A stretch of 64,000 nt of DNA. Source: Erwinia_E haradaeae_I. Lineage in GTDB: Bacteria; Pseudomonadota; Gammaproteobacteria; Enterobacterales; Enterobacteriaceae. The position numbers were made by a program, and so were the translations under genes. The notes under the pieces are model-generated. The model did not search any database. It was not told the DNA's origin and saw only the letters and a program-made list of their open reading frames with translations. The stretch spans positions 62,001 to 126,000 of the forward strand of contig NZ_LR217713.1 in the NCBI RefSeq assembly GCF_900698925.1, given 5' to 3'. Position 1 is the first letter of the stretch, and every line of letters begins with the position of its first letter. This document shows positions 47,420 through 57,460 of this stretch, piece after piece.

Positions 47420-47880
47420 TTATTCAATGACATGTGGTATGATATGTTTATTTTGCTTAGCGAGTATGTTAAGAACATCTTGATTCTTAATTAGTTCAAA
47501 GAAGATGATTCTATTGAAGGAATCGTTAATACCTTTACTGACGTGACGTTATAATAAAGGCGTTAAGCATGATGACCTACTTTGACAGTTTTCTTTGCCT
47601 TGACACTTTATCAAATCTAATGCTATATCTACAGAAGAAATTATTGTTCCTTCTATGATGATATCGGATGATTGACAAAGAAAATATTCCTCAATTGGGT
47701 CCTCGGACACTAGATACAAGTCCATGTCTGCGTAGACATGAGAATAGTTTCTCGAGATACTATAGAGATATGTCTTCTCGTTTGGAGATATTTGTTAGGT
47801 ATAGCTAGCTATTCATGAGCATGTAATGTAATATCCAGCACAGAAGTAAAAGCGCAACGGTCTTTAGATCTGAGCCTCAC
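47420..47880 (-). pseudogene. iscR: iscR pseudogene
   Basis: Decayed gene for the iron-sulfur-sensing repressor of the isc operon, 139 bases upstream of iscS as in enterobacteria. From 47880 it reads VRLRSKDRCAFTSVLDITLH (E. coli [20 protein letters not shown]), then a TAG at 47809-47811. In another frame YLEKLFSCLRR, HGLVSSVRGP follows (47759-47697), then in a third frame IIEGTIISSVDIALD and KCQGKENCQSRSSCLTPLL with all three cluster-ligand cysteines spaced as in IscR, then TAA at 47549-47551. A C-terminal stretch FFELIKNQDVLNILAKQ follows, to the final stop at 47420. Two in-frame stops and two frameshifts make it non-functional. Confidence 0.93.
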
Positions 47881-49113
47881 TAATATATATGGCCTAAGTT
47901 ATTATGAAATAAGTAGATATAGTAAGATATGTTTAGTGTGACATTCCTTATTAAATTTATCAAGTATTTGGATAATATAGATTTAGTAGTATTTTTAATA
48001 CTTATCATATAATAAGTTTAGTGTGAATAATTGATAATTACTTTACATGAAGTATCATCTAATAGATGGCTCATATAGATATATTGAATGATTATTATCA
48101 TTTAATTTGTTAATTTTATTGAGGAAAATCAAATGATTATTGAATAATACTTTTATTAAAGACGGTTTCTATGAAATTTTTATCTACATTCTTTTAACTA
48201 GATTGATCATATCTTTATTCAGTTAAGTAGATGAAAGATCGGTTAGTGTATTATTATATGAAAATATACATATTATTATGGAGGTCATAATCATCACCTT
48301 TTGTTAGATACGTAATAGACATAGAAAGTTAGATATGATTACATTTGAAATGTGTTTTTATATTCATAGTATGTTTTATTATGAATTATTGAAATTTGAG
48401 TTTTTTTAGATTAAGATAGCATGAGTTCATTATCTAAGTATTTGAATAATTATGTTATTACTTTAGACTTTAATCATATGTTCATTCTGGATATTAATGT
48501 AGTAGTTAGGATGTGATGAATGATTAATGATGTTTCTTTTTTACGAGGTATTTATTGAGTTTTTATATTAAATCGATAATTTAAACTTGTGTAAATCATA
48601 TTATGATTTCTTGAAGAGAGGATTGATAGAAGAATATCATTCTATTTAAGGTGTAATTTATATAGCGAATACATGATTATTTTTGTCCATAGATGCCTCT
48701 GTTAAATAAACTATGTAGTCATCTGTAATGGATGACTCCATTAGAAATTCCATATTTAAGATAATTTTATACATTTTAACACAATTCAATTATTGATGTG
48801 GTTATTATTGTTATTTAGACTTAGAATAAGTTTTCTAAGATTCTAGTTTGATAGATAATGAACTGGTTTATAGAAGGAATAATTTTGGATCCAGTGATTA
48901 AGAATGATTTCTTATCAGTCTGGTAAATAGTTATTTGTAAATATTTTTATAAGTAGTCTTAGAAAGAATACTTGTTAGTCGATTGTATGGTCGGGATATG
49001 TTAAATGATAGAGAGTATTTTCAAGTTATAATATTCTATAGCGTTTCTAATACTAATGCTTATAGTGTTCCGGAAGTCATGATGTATATTTTTAATAAAG
49101 AGAACTAAGATCT
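47881..49113. other. Intergenic, no gene seen
   Basis: About 1.2 kb upstream of the iscR pseudogene and of coaE. trmJ precedes iscR in E. coli; I scanned the minus strand for it and recognised nothing. Confidence 0.6.
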
Positions 49114-49731
49114 ATGTCTTATACTGTAGCTTTAACTGGAGGTATAGGGAGTGGAAAGAGTACTGTTGCACATATCTTTTCTAATTTAGGTATCAATGTT
49201 ATTGATTCAGATATTATTGCCCGTCAAGTATTGACTCCCGGTCAGCCAGACTTATTAGCACTTCATGCATATTTTGGTAATGACATACTAATGAAAAATG
49301 GTTTTCTTAATCGGATCTTTCTGCGTGATAAGATTTGTAACTCAAGTAATGACAGAGAATGGATTAACAATCTGTTACATCCTACTATTCGTAGGATTGC
49401 TTATCAACAGTTGCTGCACTCACGCTCAATGTGGTCTTTATGGGTTGTGCCGTTACTAGTAGAAAATAGCTTACAGAATTATGTTGATCGCGTGTTATTA
49501 GTGGATGTAGATCCTATTATTCAATTAGATAGAACAATGATGCGTGGTAATATTCAGCCTGAGCACATTGAAAAGATTATGTCTATTCAGGCTGATCGTT
49601 TTGCACGAATATCTGTAGCAGATGATATTATAGATAATAGCGGTTCATTAGATACATTAAAAACCAAGGTTCTTGCATTACATAAATATTATTTATCTTT
49701 AGCAGAATCCCGGAATAAGTATTTATTATGA
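49114..49731 (+). CDS. coaE: Dephospho-CoA kinase
   Basis: Catalyses the last step of coenzyme A synthesis, phosphorylating the 3'-hydroxyl of dephospho-CoA. It has 205 residues (E. coli 206). The P-loop GGIGSGKST is at residues 9-17, with the DxDIIAR segment (VIDSDIIARQV) and the lid region QADRFARISVADDIIDNSG. zapD and yacG, its usual partners, were not recognised downstream. coaBC, earlier in the pathway, is only a remnant at 8711-8809. A weak Shine-Dalgarno AGAG precedes the ATG. Confidence 0.96.
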   Translation: MSYTVALTGGIGSGKSTVAHIFSNLGINVIDSDIIARQVLTPGQPDLLALHAYFGNDILMKNGFLNRIFLRDKICNSSNDREWINNLLHPTIRRIAYQQLLHSRSMWSLWVVPLLVENSLQNYVDRVLLVDVDPIIQLDRTMMRGNIQPEHIEKIMSIQADRFARISVADDIIDNSGSLDTLKTKVLALHKYYLSLAESRNKYLL

Positions 49732-50495
49732 TTATTGTTATTTATGAATGCGACTATGTTAAATGTTAATGAACTTATCGATTATAATTTAGTGATAATT
49801 TTATGGTTATATTTTTATTCTTGCTAGATCGTTGACGCTAGAGACAAAGAATATATAGATCTTTATATTTTATATAAAATAATGTATTAATTTTTTATTA
49901 TTTCGCAGACTTGTATATTGTGTGGGATATTGTTCATTATAATATCTTTATTTGATTAGATTTTCGGTAATTTTGATTTTGATCGTAAATGATTACAGCA
50001 TTGTTTAATTAAGTAATCGACAATAGCTTAGATGAGCATATTTTTGTTGGTATGTATGTTCATTTTTTTATAAATGATTAATAATAATTGATTTTATGAT
50101 TGGTTAGTCATGAGAGGTAGAATTTTCATGTTCTATCATTGTTTATTAAGAAGAATTTAGTTATTTTCTTAGTTTTATCGGTGTATAAGAGATATGATAG
50201 GAGATAATTTATCTGTTATGTAGTCTTATCATAGATGTTTAGAATAAATTCATTACTGGAAGCTAAAATATTTCTTTAGAGCATCGATAGTGCTATAAGA
50301 AAGGTGTTGATAAATAAACTTAGATCCAGAGAATTGAATTTTTCTCAGATCTAAATATTGAGGTTTTCCAATAATTTTTTTAGTTAATATTATTCGATTT
50401 TTATTAGAGAATTTTTGATCATTAGAAGGACTGAAAGATTTCAAGCGTGTTTCTTATCTATAAAAAAAGAAGCATTGTGAAATTTTATATACTAT
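49732..50495. other. Intergenic, no confident gene
   Basis: About 760 bases between coaE and lepA. A 63-codon frame on the minus strand (50253-50444) ends ...HLSYSTIDALKKYFSFQ and is less AT-biased than its surroundings, but I recognise no family and see no ribosome-binding site. Confidence 0.5.
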
Positions 50496-52295
50496 ATGAA
50501 TTATATACGAAATTTTTCTATTATTGCCCATATTGATCATGGAAAGTCAACGTTGTCTGATCGTTTGATTCAGTTATGTGGCGGGTTAAGTGAGCGCGAG
50601 ATGGCGGATCAAGTTTTAGATTCTATGGATTTAGAACGTGAACGCGGGATTACTATTAAAGCACAAAGTGTTACTCTGAGTTATCAAGCGGGAGATGCGC
50701 ACACGTATCAGTTAAATTTTATTGATACGCCTGGTCATGCAGATTTTGCATATGAAGTTTCGCGCTCTTTATCTGCTTGTGAAGGCGCACTTCTTGTTAT
50801 TGATGCTGCACAAGGGGTAGAGGCTCAAACTGTAGCTAATTTTCATAGTGCCATGGAAATGCATTTATCGGTGATACCAGTTTTAAACAAAATAGATTTA
50901 CTTACAGCTGATCCAGGTCGGGTTTTAAAAGAAATTCATAATGTTATCGGAATTAATATAGATGATATTGTTTGTTGTTCAGCAAAAACAGGTGTTGGAG
51001 TTCCTGATGTACTAGAGCGTTTAGTGCGTGATATTCCTCCTCCAGAAGGAGGGCCTAATAGACCCTTACAGGCATTAATTATTGATTCTTGGTTTGATAA
51101 TTATCTTGGTGTCGTTTCACTAGTGCGTATTAAAAATGGTACTTTGTCTAAAGGAGAAAAAATCAGGGTAATGAGTACTGGTCAGGTTTATACGACAGAT
51201 CGTTTAGGGGTTTTTACTCCCAAGCGTAAAGATACTGATTCTCTTCGTTGTGGGGAAGTGGGATGGTTAGTTTGTGCAATTAAAGATATTTTTGGAGCGC
51301 CAGTAGGTGATACATTAACATCAGCGAACCATGGCGCAGAGAGTGCTCTAATTGGTTTTAAAAAAGTTAAACCCCAGGTTTATGCTGGCCTGTTTCCTCT
51401 ACGATCTAATGATTATGAATCTGTTCGGGACGCCTTAGGTAAACTCCGTTTAAATGACTCTTCTTTAGTCTATGAAACTGAAAGCTCTATTGCTCTTGGG
51501 TGTGGTTTTCGTTGTGGTTTTCTTGGTTTGCTTCATATGGAAATTATTCGTGAGCGTTTAGAGCGTGAGTATCGTCTTGAGTTAATTACTACAGCTCCAA
51601 CGGTAGTGTATGAAGTAAAGATGATTAATGGACAGATTATTCATATAGATAATCCATCTAAGATGCCGTTAGCTAATCATATTGCAGAGTTGCGCGAGCC
51701 CATTGCTGAGTGTAATATTTTAGTTCCTCAGAAGTATCTTGGTAATGTTATGACGCTGTGTATCAAAAAACGTGGTGTACAAACACGCATGCTTTATCAT
51801 GATCTTCACATATCTTTAACTTATGATATTCCTATGTCTGAGGTGATTCTTGATTTTTTTGATCATCTTAAATCTACGTCGCGAGGGTATGCGTCACTGG
51901 ATTATAATTTTAAAAAATTTATGCTTGCTGATCTTGTTCGTGTTGACTTAATTATTAATGGTGATCGTATTGATGCTTTATCTATTATGGCTCATCGCAA
52001 TGATGCATATCGTTGTGGTCGTATTTTGATAGATAAAATTTCACATTTTATCTCACGACAGCAGTTTGAGATTGTTATTCAAGCGGCTATTGGTAGTCAT
52101 ATTATTGCTCGATCTTCAGTGAAACAATTAAGAAAAAATGTTCTTGCAAAATGTTATGGTGGCGATGTTAGTCGCAAGAAAAAGCTGTTAAAGAAACAGA
52201 CAGATGGGAAGAAAAGATTAAAAAAGATCGGTCAGGTTGAATTATCTCAGGAAGCATTTCTTGCGATAATGAATCTTAATAAGGATGGTTCATAG
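50496..52295 (+). CDS. lepA: Elongation factor 4 (LepA)
   Basis: Translational GTPase that acts on stalled or assembling ribosomes. It has 599 residues, exactly E. coli LepA. G1 AHIDHGKST (11-19), G3 DTPGHADF and G4 NKIDL are visible, followed by EF-G-like domains II, III and V and the LepA-specific C-terminal domain (AKCYGGDVSRKKKLLKKQ). The start MNYIRNFSIIAHIDHGK has no good Shine-Dalgarno. It forms a cluster with lepB, rnc and era. Confidence 0.98.
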   Translation: MNYIRNFSIIAHIDHGKSTLSDRLIQLCGGLSEREMADQVLDSMDLERERGITIKAQSVTLSYQAGDAHTYQLNFIDTPGHADFAYEVSRSLSACEGALLVIDAAQGVEAQTVANFHSAMEMHLSVIPVLNKIDLLTADPGRVLKEIHNVIGINIDDIVCCSAKTGVGVPDVLERLVRDIPPPEGGPNRPLQALIIDSWFDNYLGVVSLVRIKNGTLSKGEKIRVMSTGQVYTTDRLGVFTPKRKDTDSLRCGEVGWLVCAIKDIFGAPVGDTLTSANHGAESALIGFKKVKPQVYAGLFPLRSNDYESVRDALGKLRLNDSSLVYETESSIALGCGFRCGFLGLLHMEIIRERLEREYRLELITTAPTVVYEVKMINGQIIHIDNPSKMPLANHIAELREPIAECNILVPQKYLGNVMTLCIKKRGVQTRMLYHDLHISLTYDIPMSEVILDFFDHLKSTSRGYASLDYNFKKFMLADLVRVDLIINGDRIDALSIMAHRNDAYRCGRILIDKISHFISRQQFEIVIQAAIGSHIIARSSVKQLRKNVLAKCYGGDVSRKKKLLKKQTDGKKRLKKIGQVELSQEAFLAIMNLNKDGS

Positions 52296-52323
52296 AGGGT
52301 ATCATGGGTTTAGAGGATATAAA

Positions 52324-53274
52324 ATGGCGCATATATTTGCTGTATTTTTAGCAATTAGTACCCTGGGTTCTGGTATTATCTGGTGTATTAATAGAATAAA
52401 AGCTGTTCAATATAGATATAGAAAGAATACAGAAGGGCAACGTAAGGCCATGGAGATTACTACAGAAAAAGGGAGAGGGGGATTAAAAGAAGCCATTGCA
52501 TCGATATTTCCGGTTCTTCTTTTAGTTTTTATCATGCGCTCATTCATATTTGAACCATTTTATATTCCATCTGGATCTATGATACCAACTTTGTTGATAG
52601 GCGATTTTATTCTGGTAGAAAAGTATGCTTATGGTTTACGAGATCCGATAACTAATACTGTTTTGATTAAAACTAGTCACCCAAAGCGTGGTGATATCGT
52701 AGTATTTCAGTATCCGAAAAACCCAAGACAAGATTATATTAAACGTATAATTGGTTTGCCAGGTGACCGAGTAGATTATAATCCTATTCAAAAGACATTA
52801 TCTATTATATCGTCTTGTGTTAACAAGAAAGACTGTGATGGTTTGATCAAAGTCACTTATTCTAATGACAGAGAGAATGATAGGATTGTAAGTAAATTTA
52901 GCACTAATGTACTAGATCATACCTTTGATCAGTTATTATCGAATGATTTATATTTAGAGGGGTTACATATAACAATTCGTAATGAAACTATTGATAATAT
53001 GTCGCATCGCATTTTATTATCACATTGGGAAAAAAGTGATCTTAGATCAATTCCTCAGAAGAGAGAGGAAATTCCGTTAAGCTGGTTTGTACCTGAAAAG
53101 ATGTACTTTGTTATGGGTGATAATCGTGATAATAGCTCTGATAGTCGTATTTGGGGTTTTGTTTCTGAAGATCATTTAATTGGTAAAGCAATTGTTATTT
53201 GGATGAGCATAGATAAGCAGATAGGTCAATGGCCTACTGGATTAGCTTTTAGACGCATTGGTATGATTCAGTAA
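52324..53274 (+). CDS. lepB: Signal peptidase I
   Basis: Inner-membrane serine-lysine protease that removes signal peptides from exported proteins. The ATG at 52324, six bases after AGAGGA, gives 316 residues (E. coli 324) and aligns MAHIFAVFLAISTLGSGIIWC with MANMFALILVIATLVTGILWC; an in-frame ATG 13 codons earlier, overlapping lepA, is not needed. Two N-terminal membrane segments are followed by the periplasmic catalytic domain: nucleophile S85 (IPSGSMIPT), lysine K140 (DYIKRIIGLPGD) and MGDNRDNSSDSR. It follows lepA, and rnc starts 146 bases later. Confidence 0.97.
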   Translation: MAHIFAVFLAISTLGSGIIWCINRIKAVQYRYRKNTEGQRKAMEITTEKGRGGLKEAIASIFPVLLLVFIMRSFIFEPFYIPSGSMIPTLLIGDFILVEKYAYGLRDPITNTVLIKTSHPKRGDIVVFQYPKNPRQDYIKRIIGLPGDRVDYNPIQKTLSIISSCVNKKDCDGLIKVTYSNDRENDRIVSKFSTNVLDHTFDQLLSNDLYLEGLHITIRNETIDNMSHRILLSHWEKSDLRSIPQKREEIPLSWFVPEKMYFVMGDNRDNSSDSRIWGFVSEDHLIGKAIVIWMSIDKQIGQWPTGLAFRRIGMIQ

Positions 53275-53420
53275 TATTGTCATTTGTCGAGTAACAAATA
53301 TAGGTGATGACTGCATTACTATATAGTAGAGCTTTTTTATAATAAGAAGAGAGGAGTGATACTAGAATTTTTTTTAGATTTATGAGATTATAGCATAATA
53401 TTAATAGAAGTTGGTAAAGC

Positions 53421-54104
53421 ATGAATCTAAAAAAAATCAATCATCTACAAAGAAAGATAGGATATACTTTTACTAGCCTTCAACTATTAGAAGAAGCCTT
53501 GACTCATCGTAGTAGTAGTGGTCGTAATAACGAACGATTAGAGTTCCTTGGTGACTCAATATTAAGTTATGTTATAACTTTTGCTCTATATCATAGATTT
53601 GAATCTGTAAATGAAGGTAATCTGAGTCGAATGCGCTCTTCTTTGGTTTGTGGTGATACTTTATTTTCTATAGCAATGGATTTGGATTTAGGATCGTATT
53701 TACGTCTTGGTCCTGGCGAACTAAAAAGCGGTGGATTTCGGCGTCAATCTATTTTATCTAATGCTGTTGAAGCGTTGATTGGGGGAGTTTTTCTAGATAG
53801 TGATATTAATAGAGTAGAACAAATGATTCTTAGATGGTATGATTGTCGCTTAAATAGCATTAGTTCTGAATCTAAACAAAAAGATCCAAAGACCCGCTTG
53901 CAAGAGTTCCTACAAGCTCACCATCTACCTTTGCCGAATTATGTAGTGGTAGAAGTGAACGGTCAAGATCATAATCAGCAATTTATTATTCACTGCCAGG
54001 TGAATGGCATATTGGATTTGGTTGTTGGGGTCGGGTCAAGTCGACGGAAAGCTGAGCAAGCAACAGCAGAAAAGGCTTTACGTTATTTAGGTATGAAATG
54101 TTAA
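53421..54104 (+). CDS. rnc: Ribonuclease III
   Basis: Double-strand-specific endoribonuclease that processes rRNA precursors and some mRNAs. It has 227 residues (E. coli 226). The signature NERLEFLGDSIL (37-48) carries the catalytic E41 and D45; ALIGGVFLDSD holds the second metal-site acidic residues. The double-stranded RNA-binding domain occupies about residues 155-225. It overlaps era by seven bases, as in the conserved rnc-era pair. Confidence 0.98.
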   Translation: MNLKKINHLQRKIGYTFTSLQLLEEALTHRSSSGRNNERLEFLGDSILSYVITFALYHRFESVNEGNLSRMRSSLVCGDTLFSIAMDLDLGSYLRLGPGELKSGGFRRQSILSNAVEALIGGVFLDSDINRVEQMILRWYDCRLNSISSESKQKDPKTRLQEFLQAHHLPLPNYVVVEVNGQDHNQQFIIHCQVNGILDLVVGVGSSRRKAEQATAEKALRYLGMKC

Positions 54105-54949
54105 ATTTTATTACTTATGCAGGATTTATTGCTATTGTAGGTCGCCCAAATGTAGGTAAATCAACGTTGTTGAATCGGCTTGTCCATAATAAAGTGTCTA
54201 TTACATCATCTAAGCCCAATACTACTCGTTATCGTATTTGTGGTATACATACTGAGGGATTATATCAGTCTATTTATATTGATACACCGGGATTGTATTG
54301 TAAAGAGAATCAAATTGTTGATTGCGCTATAAATCGTACTGTCATCAGAGCTCTAGATGGTGTATCTTTGGTTATTTTTGTAATAGAAGGAACGCGTTGG
54401 ACTGCTGCTGATCAAATGGTCATGAGTAGGTTAAAAGAACAAGAATCTGTATTATTAGTAATCAATAAAGTGGATAGGATTTCTGATAAACACACTTTAT
54501 TACCATACTTACATTATCTGGTCCAGAAGCGAAATTTTGTAGAGATAGTGCCTATTTCTGCTACAAAATCTAGTAATATTAATATTGTCTCTAGTATAGT
54601 GCAAAAATATCTTCCACAATCAGAGCATTATTTCCCAGACAAATCTATTACGAATAGTTCTCAAATATTTATGTGTTCCGAAATTATTCGTGAAAAACTT
54701 ATACGTTTTCTTGGTTTTGAGTTACCTTCGATCATTACAGTTAAGATTAACAAGTTTTCTGTAGAGAAGAATGGCCATCTGAATATTTCTGGTATGTTAT
54801 TAGTTCGCCATAAAAGTCAAAAAAATATAGTAGTTGGAAAGGGAGGAAGTAAGATTAAAACTATTGGAATGACCGCACGCAAAGATATGGAGTCATTCTT
54901 TAAAGTAACTGTTTATTTGGATTTATGGGTTCAAGTAAAACCGTGTTAA
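54098..54949 (+). CDS. era: GTPase Era, C-terminally shortened
   Basis: Essential GTPase in 30S ribosome maturation. The G domain has GRPNVGKS (15-22), DTPG, NKVD and PISATKSS; the KH domain has VGKGGSKIKTIGMTARKDM, which binds the 3' end of 16S rRNA. The protein has 283 residues against 301 in E. coli: it ends WVQVKPC where E. coli continues GWADDERALRSLGYVDDL. The stop falls where the Trp codon should be. The lost end is the last helix after the KH domain; partial activity is likely. recO, usually next, is absent. Confidence 0.96.
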   Translation: MLNFITYAGFIAIVGRPNVGKSTLLNRLVHNKVSITSSKPNTTRYRICGIHTEGLYQSIYIDTPGLYCKENQIVDCAINRTVIRALDGVSLVIFVIEGTRWTAADQMVMSRLKEQESVLLVINKVDRISDKHTLLPYLHYLVQKRNFVEIVPISATKSSNINIVSSIVQKYLPQSEHYFPDKSITNSSQIFMCSEIIREKLIRFLGFELPSIITVKINKFSVEKNGHLNISGMLLVRHKSQKNIVVGKGGSKIKTIGMTARKDMESFFKVTVYLDLWVQVKPC

Positions 54950-55360
54950 ATAGACAGTGATTTGTCGATATTTCACCTTAGTCAGATTTCGATCGTTAAA
55001 GAGTGGTAGCAGTAAAAGGTTGATGGTAATCATATTAAGTGTATTATTTTATTTATTTTAATAAATCTGACATGATATATTTTATGATAAAAATAAGTTT
55101 AATATAATTTTATTTATTATTAAATCTGTTGCGTATGCAATGTAGTAGAATTTTTTATCAAAAAATATAGTTATCATATAATGATGATCAAATAATATTT
55201 ATTTATATATAAATACTATGAAAGTATTTTAAGTTTTATATTGATGTTCTTTTTTATTGAGAAAGGAAAATTTTCTGAATATTAAAGATTCTATCATTTT
55301 TTCATATTTTAACATTTAATATCATTGATGTATCTAGTTAATATACTTTGAACATATCAT
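54950..55360. other. Intergenic, no gene seen
   Basis: About 410 bases between convergent era and rsmA. recO and apaG, which would lie on either side, were not recognised. Confidence 0.6.
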
Positions 55361-56164
55361 TTACTGCGATATCCATAAATTAGTTAGCTGACAATACTGT
55401 CTGATAGTGACATCTTCTGCTCGTAATGTCGGTGAAATATTTATTGATAATAAGGCTTCATCAGAGAAAAACTTGCATAGGCTATTTCTTAATGTTTTGC
55501 GACGCTGACCAAAAGCCGCAGTGGTAATACGGTATAGCGCCTGTGTACTGAATGTTGAGTGATATCTTTTTTCTCTAGGGAGAAAACGCACCATGGTAGA
55601 TTCTACTTTTGGAGAGGGAATAAAAGCTATTGATGGAATTGTGATAATGGGAGTTATATGACAGTAATATTGTGCCATAACTGACAGTCGACCATAGTTT
55701 TTATTTCCTGGTTTGGCTATAAGGCGATTCGCCACCTCTTTTTGTAGCATAAGGTGCATATCTTGAAGCACGCTGATTTGCGTAAAGAGTGAGAAGAGTA
55801 ATGGTGTAGAGATGTTATAGGGTAAATTACCAAATACGCGAAGTAATTGTCCTTGTTTTTTTGAAAAATCTTTGAAATCAAAAGTGAGAATATCTTGTTG
55901 AAACACAATTAATTTTGGTCCAAGAGTGGGATGATTTTTTAGATACAATGCTAGATCCCTATCGATTTCAACTACTACTAAGTTCGTGACTTTTTTTCCC
56001 ACCTTATGAGTAAGCGCACCAAGACCAGGTCCGATCTCAAGTAATAACTCATCATATTGTGGGTTAATTGCATGTATAATTTCGTTGATATAATATTGAT
56101 TTTTGAGAAAGTTTTGTCCAAATCGCTTACGTATACAGTGACCTTGATAAACTTGATATTTCAT
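55361..56164 (-). CDS. rsmA: 16S rRNA dimethyladenosine transferase
   Basis: RsmA (KsgA) dimethylates the two adjacent adenosines in the 3'-terminal hairpin of 16S rRNA late in 30S assembly, using SAM. It has 267 residues (E. coli 273). SAM-binding motif EIGPGLGALT (43-52), VVEIDRDLA, and catalytic motif NLPYN (113-117) are intact; the shortened end is the poorly conserved tail. surA, pdxA, apaG and apaH, normally around it, are missing. A 9-bp inverted repeat lies in its leader (56186-56239). Confidence 0.97.
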   Translation of the reverse strand: MKYQVYQGHCIRKRFGQNFLKNQYYINEIIHAINPQYDELLLEIGPGLGALTHKVGKKVTNLVVVEIDRDLALYLKNHPTLGPKLIVFQQDILTFDFKDFSKKQGQLLRVFGNLPYNISTPLLFSLFTQISVLQDMHLMLQKEVANRLIAKPGNKNYGRLSVMAQYYCHITPIITIPSIAFIPSPKVESTMVRFLPREKRYHSTFSTQALYRITTAAFGQRRKTLRNSLCKFFSDEALLSINISPTLRAEDVTIRQYCQLTNLWISQ

Positions 56165-57383
56165 TATATTTTCTTTACATGAATGACCTGGAGAGGTATT
56201 TGCAATTTTATATTTCAGTTTTTAATTCTATCTCCAGGTAGATCATTTTAATTATTCAGTGGATTGATATTATATTTAATAGAAAGTATTTTAGAAAGCA
56301 TTTGATTGGTTAGTCATGTTGTTCTTGTACCGTATTAGAGGGAAAATTCTCTACTTTTTTTATAGGTAAAATGATTTAATTAATTTTAATTTCATTTAGG
56401 AAGTAGCTTGGTTATATATTTTTATCGAGATTTTTTCATTATTGGGGTGAATATGTTTCTGGGCAAGAAACATTACACGAAGTAAGTAGCATATTTTATT
56501 GATATGTAAATTTTACCAGAGGTCAATGGAGTTAAAGATTGATTCTTTTGGAAATTCATTAGTTATTTAGTTACTATTGAATTAGTTATTATTTTTTAAT
56601 TAGTTTTTTTATTAATATCAGAATTTACGAATTTATTTAATTAGAAATATTATCCATGTTTCTTAGGTTTACAAGAATTTTGATTCTATTATATCTGTTA
56701 GTTAATATGTTTTATGTGAAATAGTGAGTATATTTTCCAGGTACATTGAATTTTACTTGATCAAAGATAATTATAGATGAATGATATTTAAAACATATAA
56801 AATATGTACAGAATCAATATATATTTCATTTGTAAAATATGAAATTATTTTAAATATTCAAGGAATATGTGAATTTTAAATCTAATTAAAATTATTACGT
56901 ATCTAAATAAATAAGATTATTAGATTTTTATATTTATAACGGTAACCTTATAGTTTATGATAATCGAATGAATGTAATCCTTATATCTAAGGTGTTTTTT
57001 ATTTTTTAAATATATCATATAATTGAATTATGGTTTTTATTGTATATTTAGTGTATTTATATATAGCTGCATAGATCTCACAATCTTATATTTATATAAG
57101 AATTATATTGACATATTAGAGTAGATTATAAATCTAATCATGCTACTACGTCAGCATAAAATTCTAATATTGTAATAAAAAATGTATTAAGATTGTTCTG
57201 TTGTTTTATGTGAGAAGACCTGCTTCTAGAAGACATTTGATTTTATATATATGAAATAATATAATCGAGATATTAATTTCATAAAGTATACTTTGATCTG
57301 TATTTCTTTTTATATTTTTAATATAGATTTAAGATACTATCTAATATAGATGATTTATATTTTTTTATACTGACGAGACTCAG
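56165..57383. other. Intergenic, no gene seen
   Basis: About 1.2 kb of AT-rich sequence upstream of rsmA. pdxA should lie here; no remnant recognised. Contains the inverted repeat at 56186-56239. Confidence 0.6.
56186..56239. repeat. Inverted repeat in the rsmA leader
   Basis: ACCTGGAGA (56186-56194) and TCTCCAGGT (56231-56239) are exact reverse complements separated by 36 bases, 22 bases upstream of the rsmA start codon. The arms are GC-richer than the surroundings. It could be a leader hairpin or an operator. Confidence 0.4.
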
Positions 57384-57460
57384 TGGCACGCCCTACAGGA
57401 TTCGAACCTGTGACCTACGGCTTAGAAGGCCGGTGCTCTATCCAGCTGAGCTAAGGGCGC
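57384..57460 (-). tRNA. argU: tRNA-Arg (anticodon UCU)
   Basis: A 77-nt cloverleaf on the minus strand. D-arm AGCTCAGCTGGATAGAGCA, anticodon stem around CTTCTAA giving anticodon TCT for AGA codons, T-loop GGTTCGAATCC and encoded CCA. It matches E. coli argU nearly throughout. The first acceptor pair is G-U (…GCGT before the discriminator G) where E. coli has G-C. It sits upstream of folD with the same relative orientation as in E. coli. Confidence 0.97.

Noticed and set aside
47723..47740. CATGTCT/AGACATG hairpin
   Set aside because: Lies inside the iscR pseudogene coding sequence (CLRRHG region); most likely coincidental.
50253..50444. 63-codon minus-strand frame before lepA
   Set aside because: No family recognised, no start signal; left as an unresolved frame in the intergenic entry.
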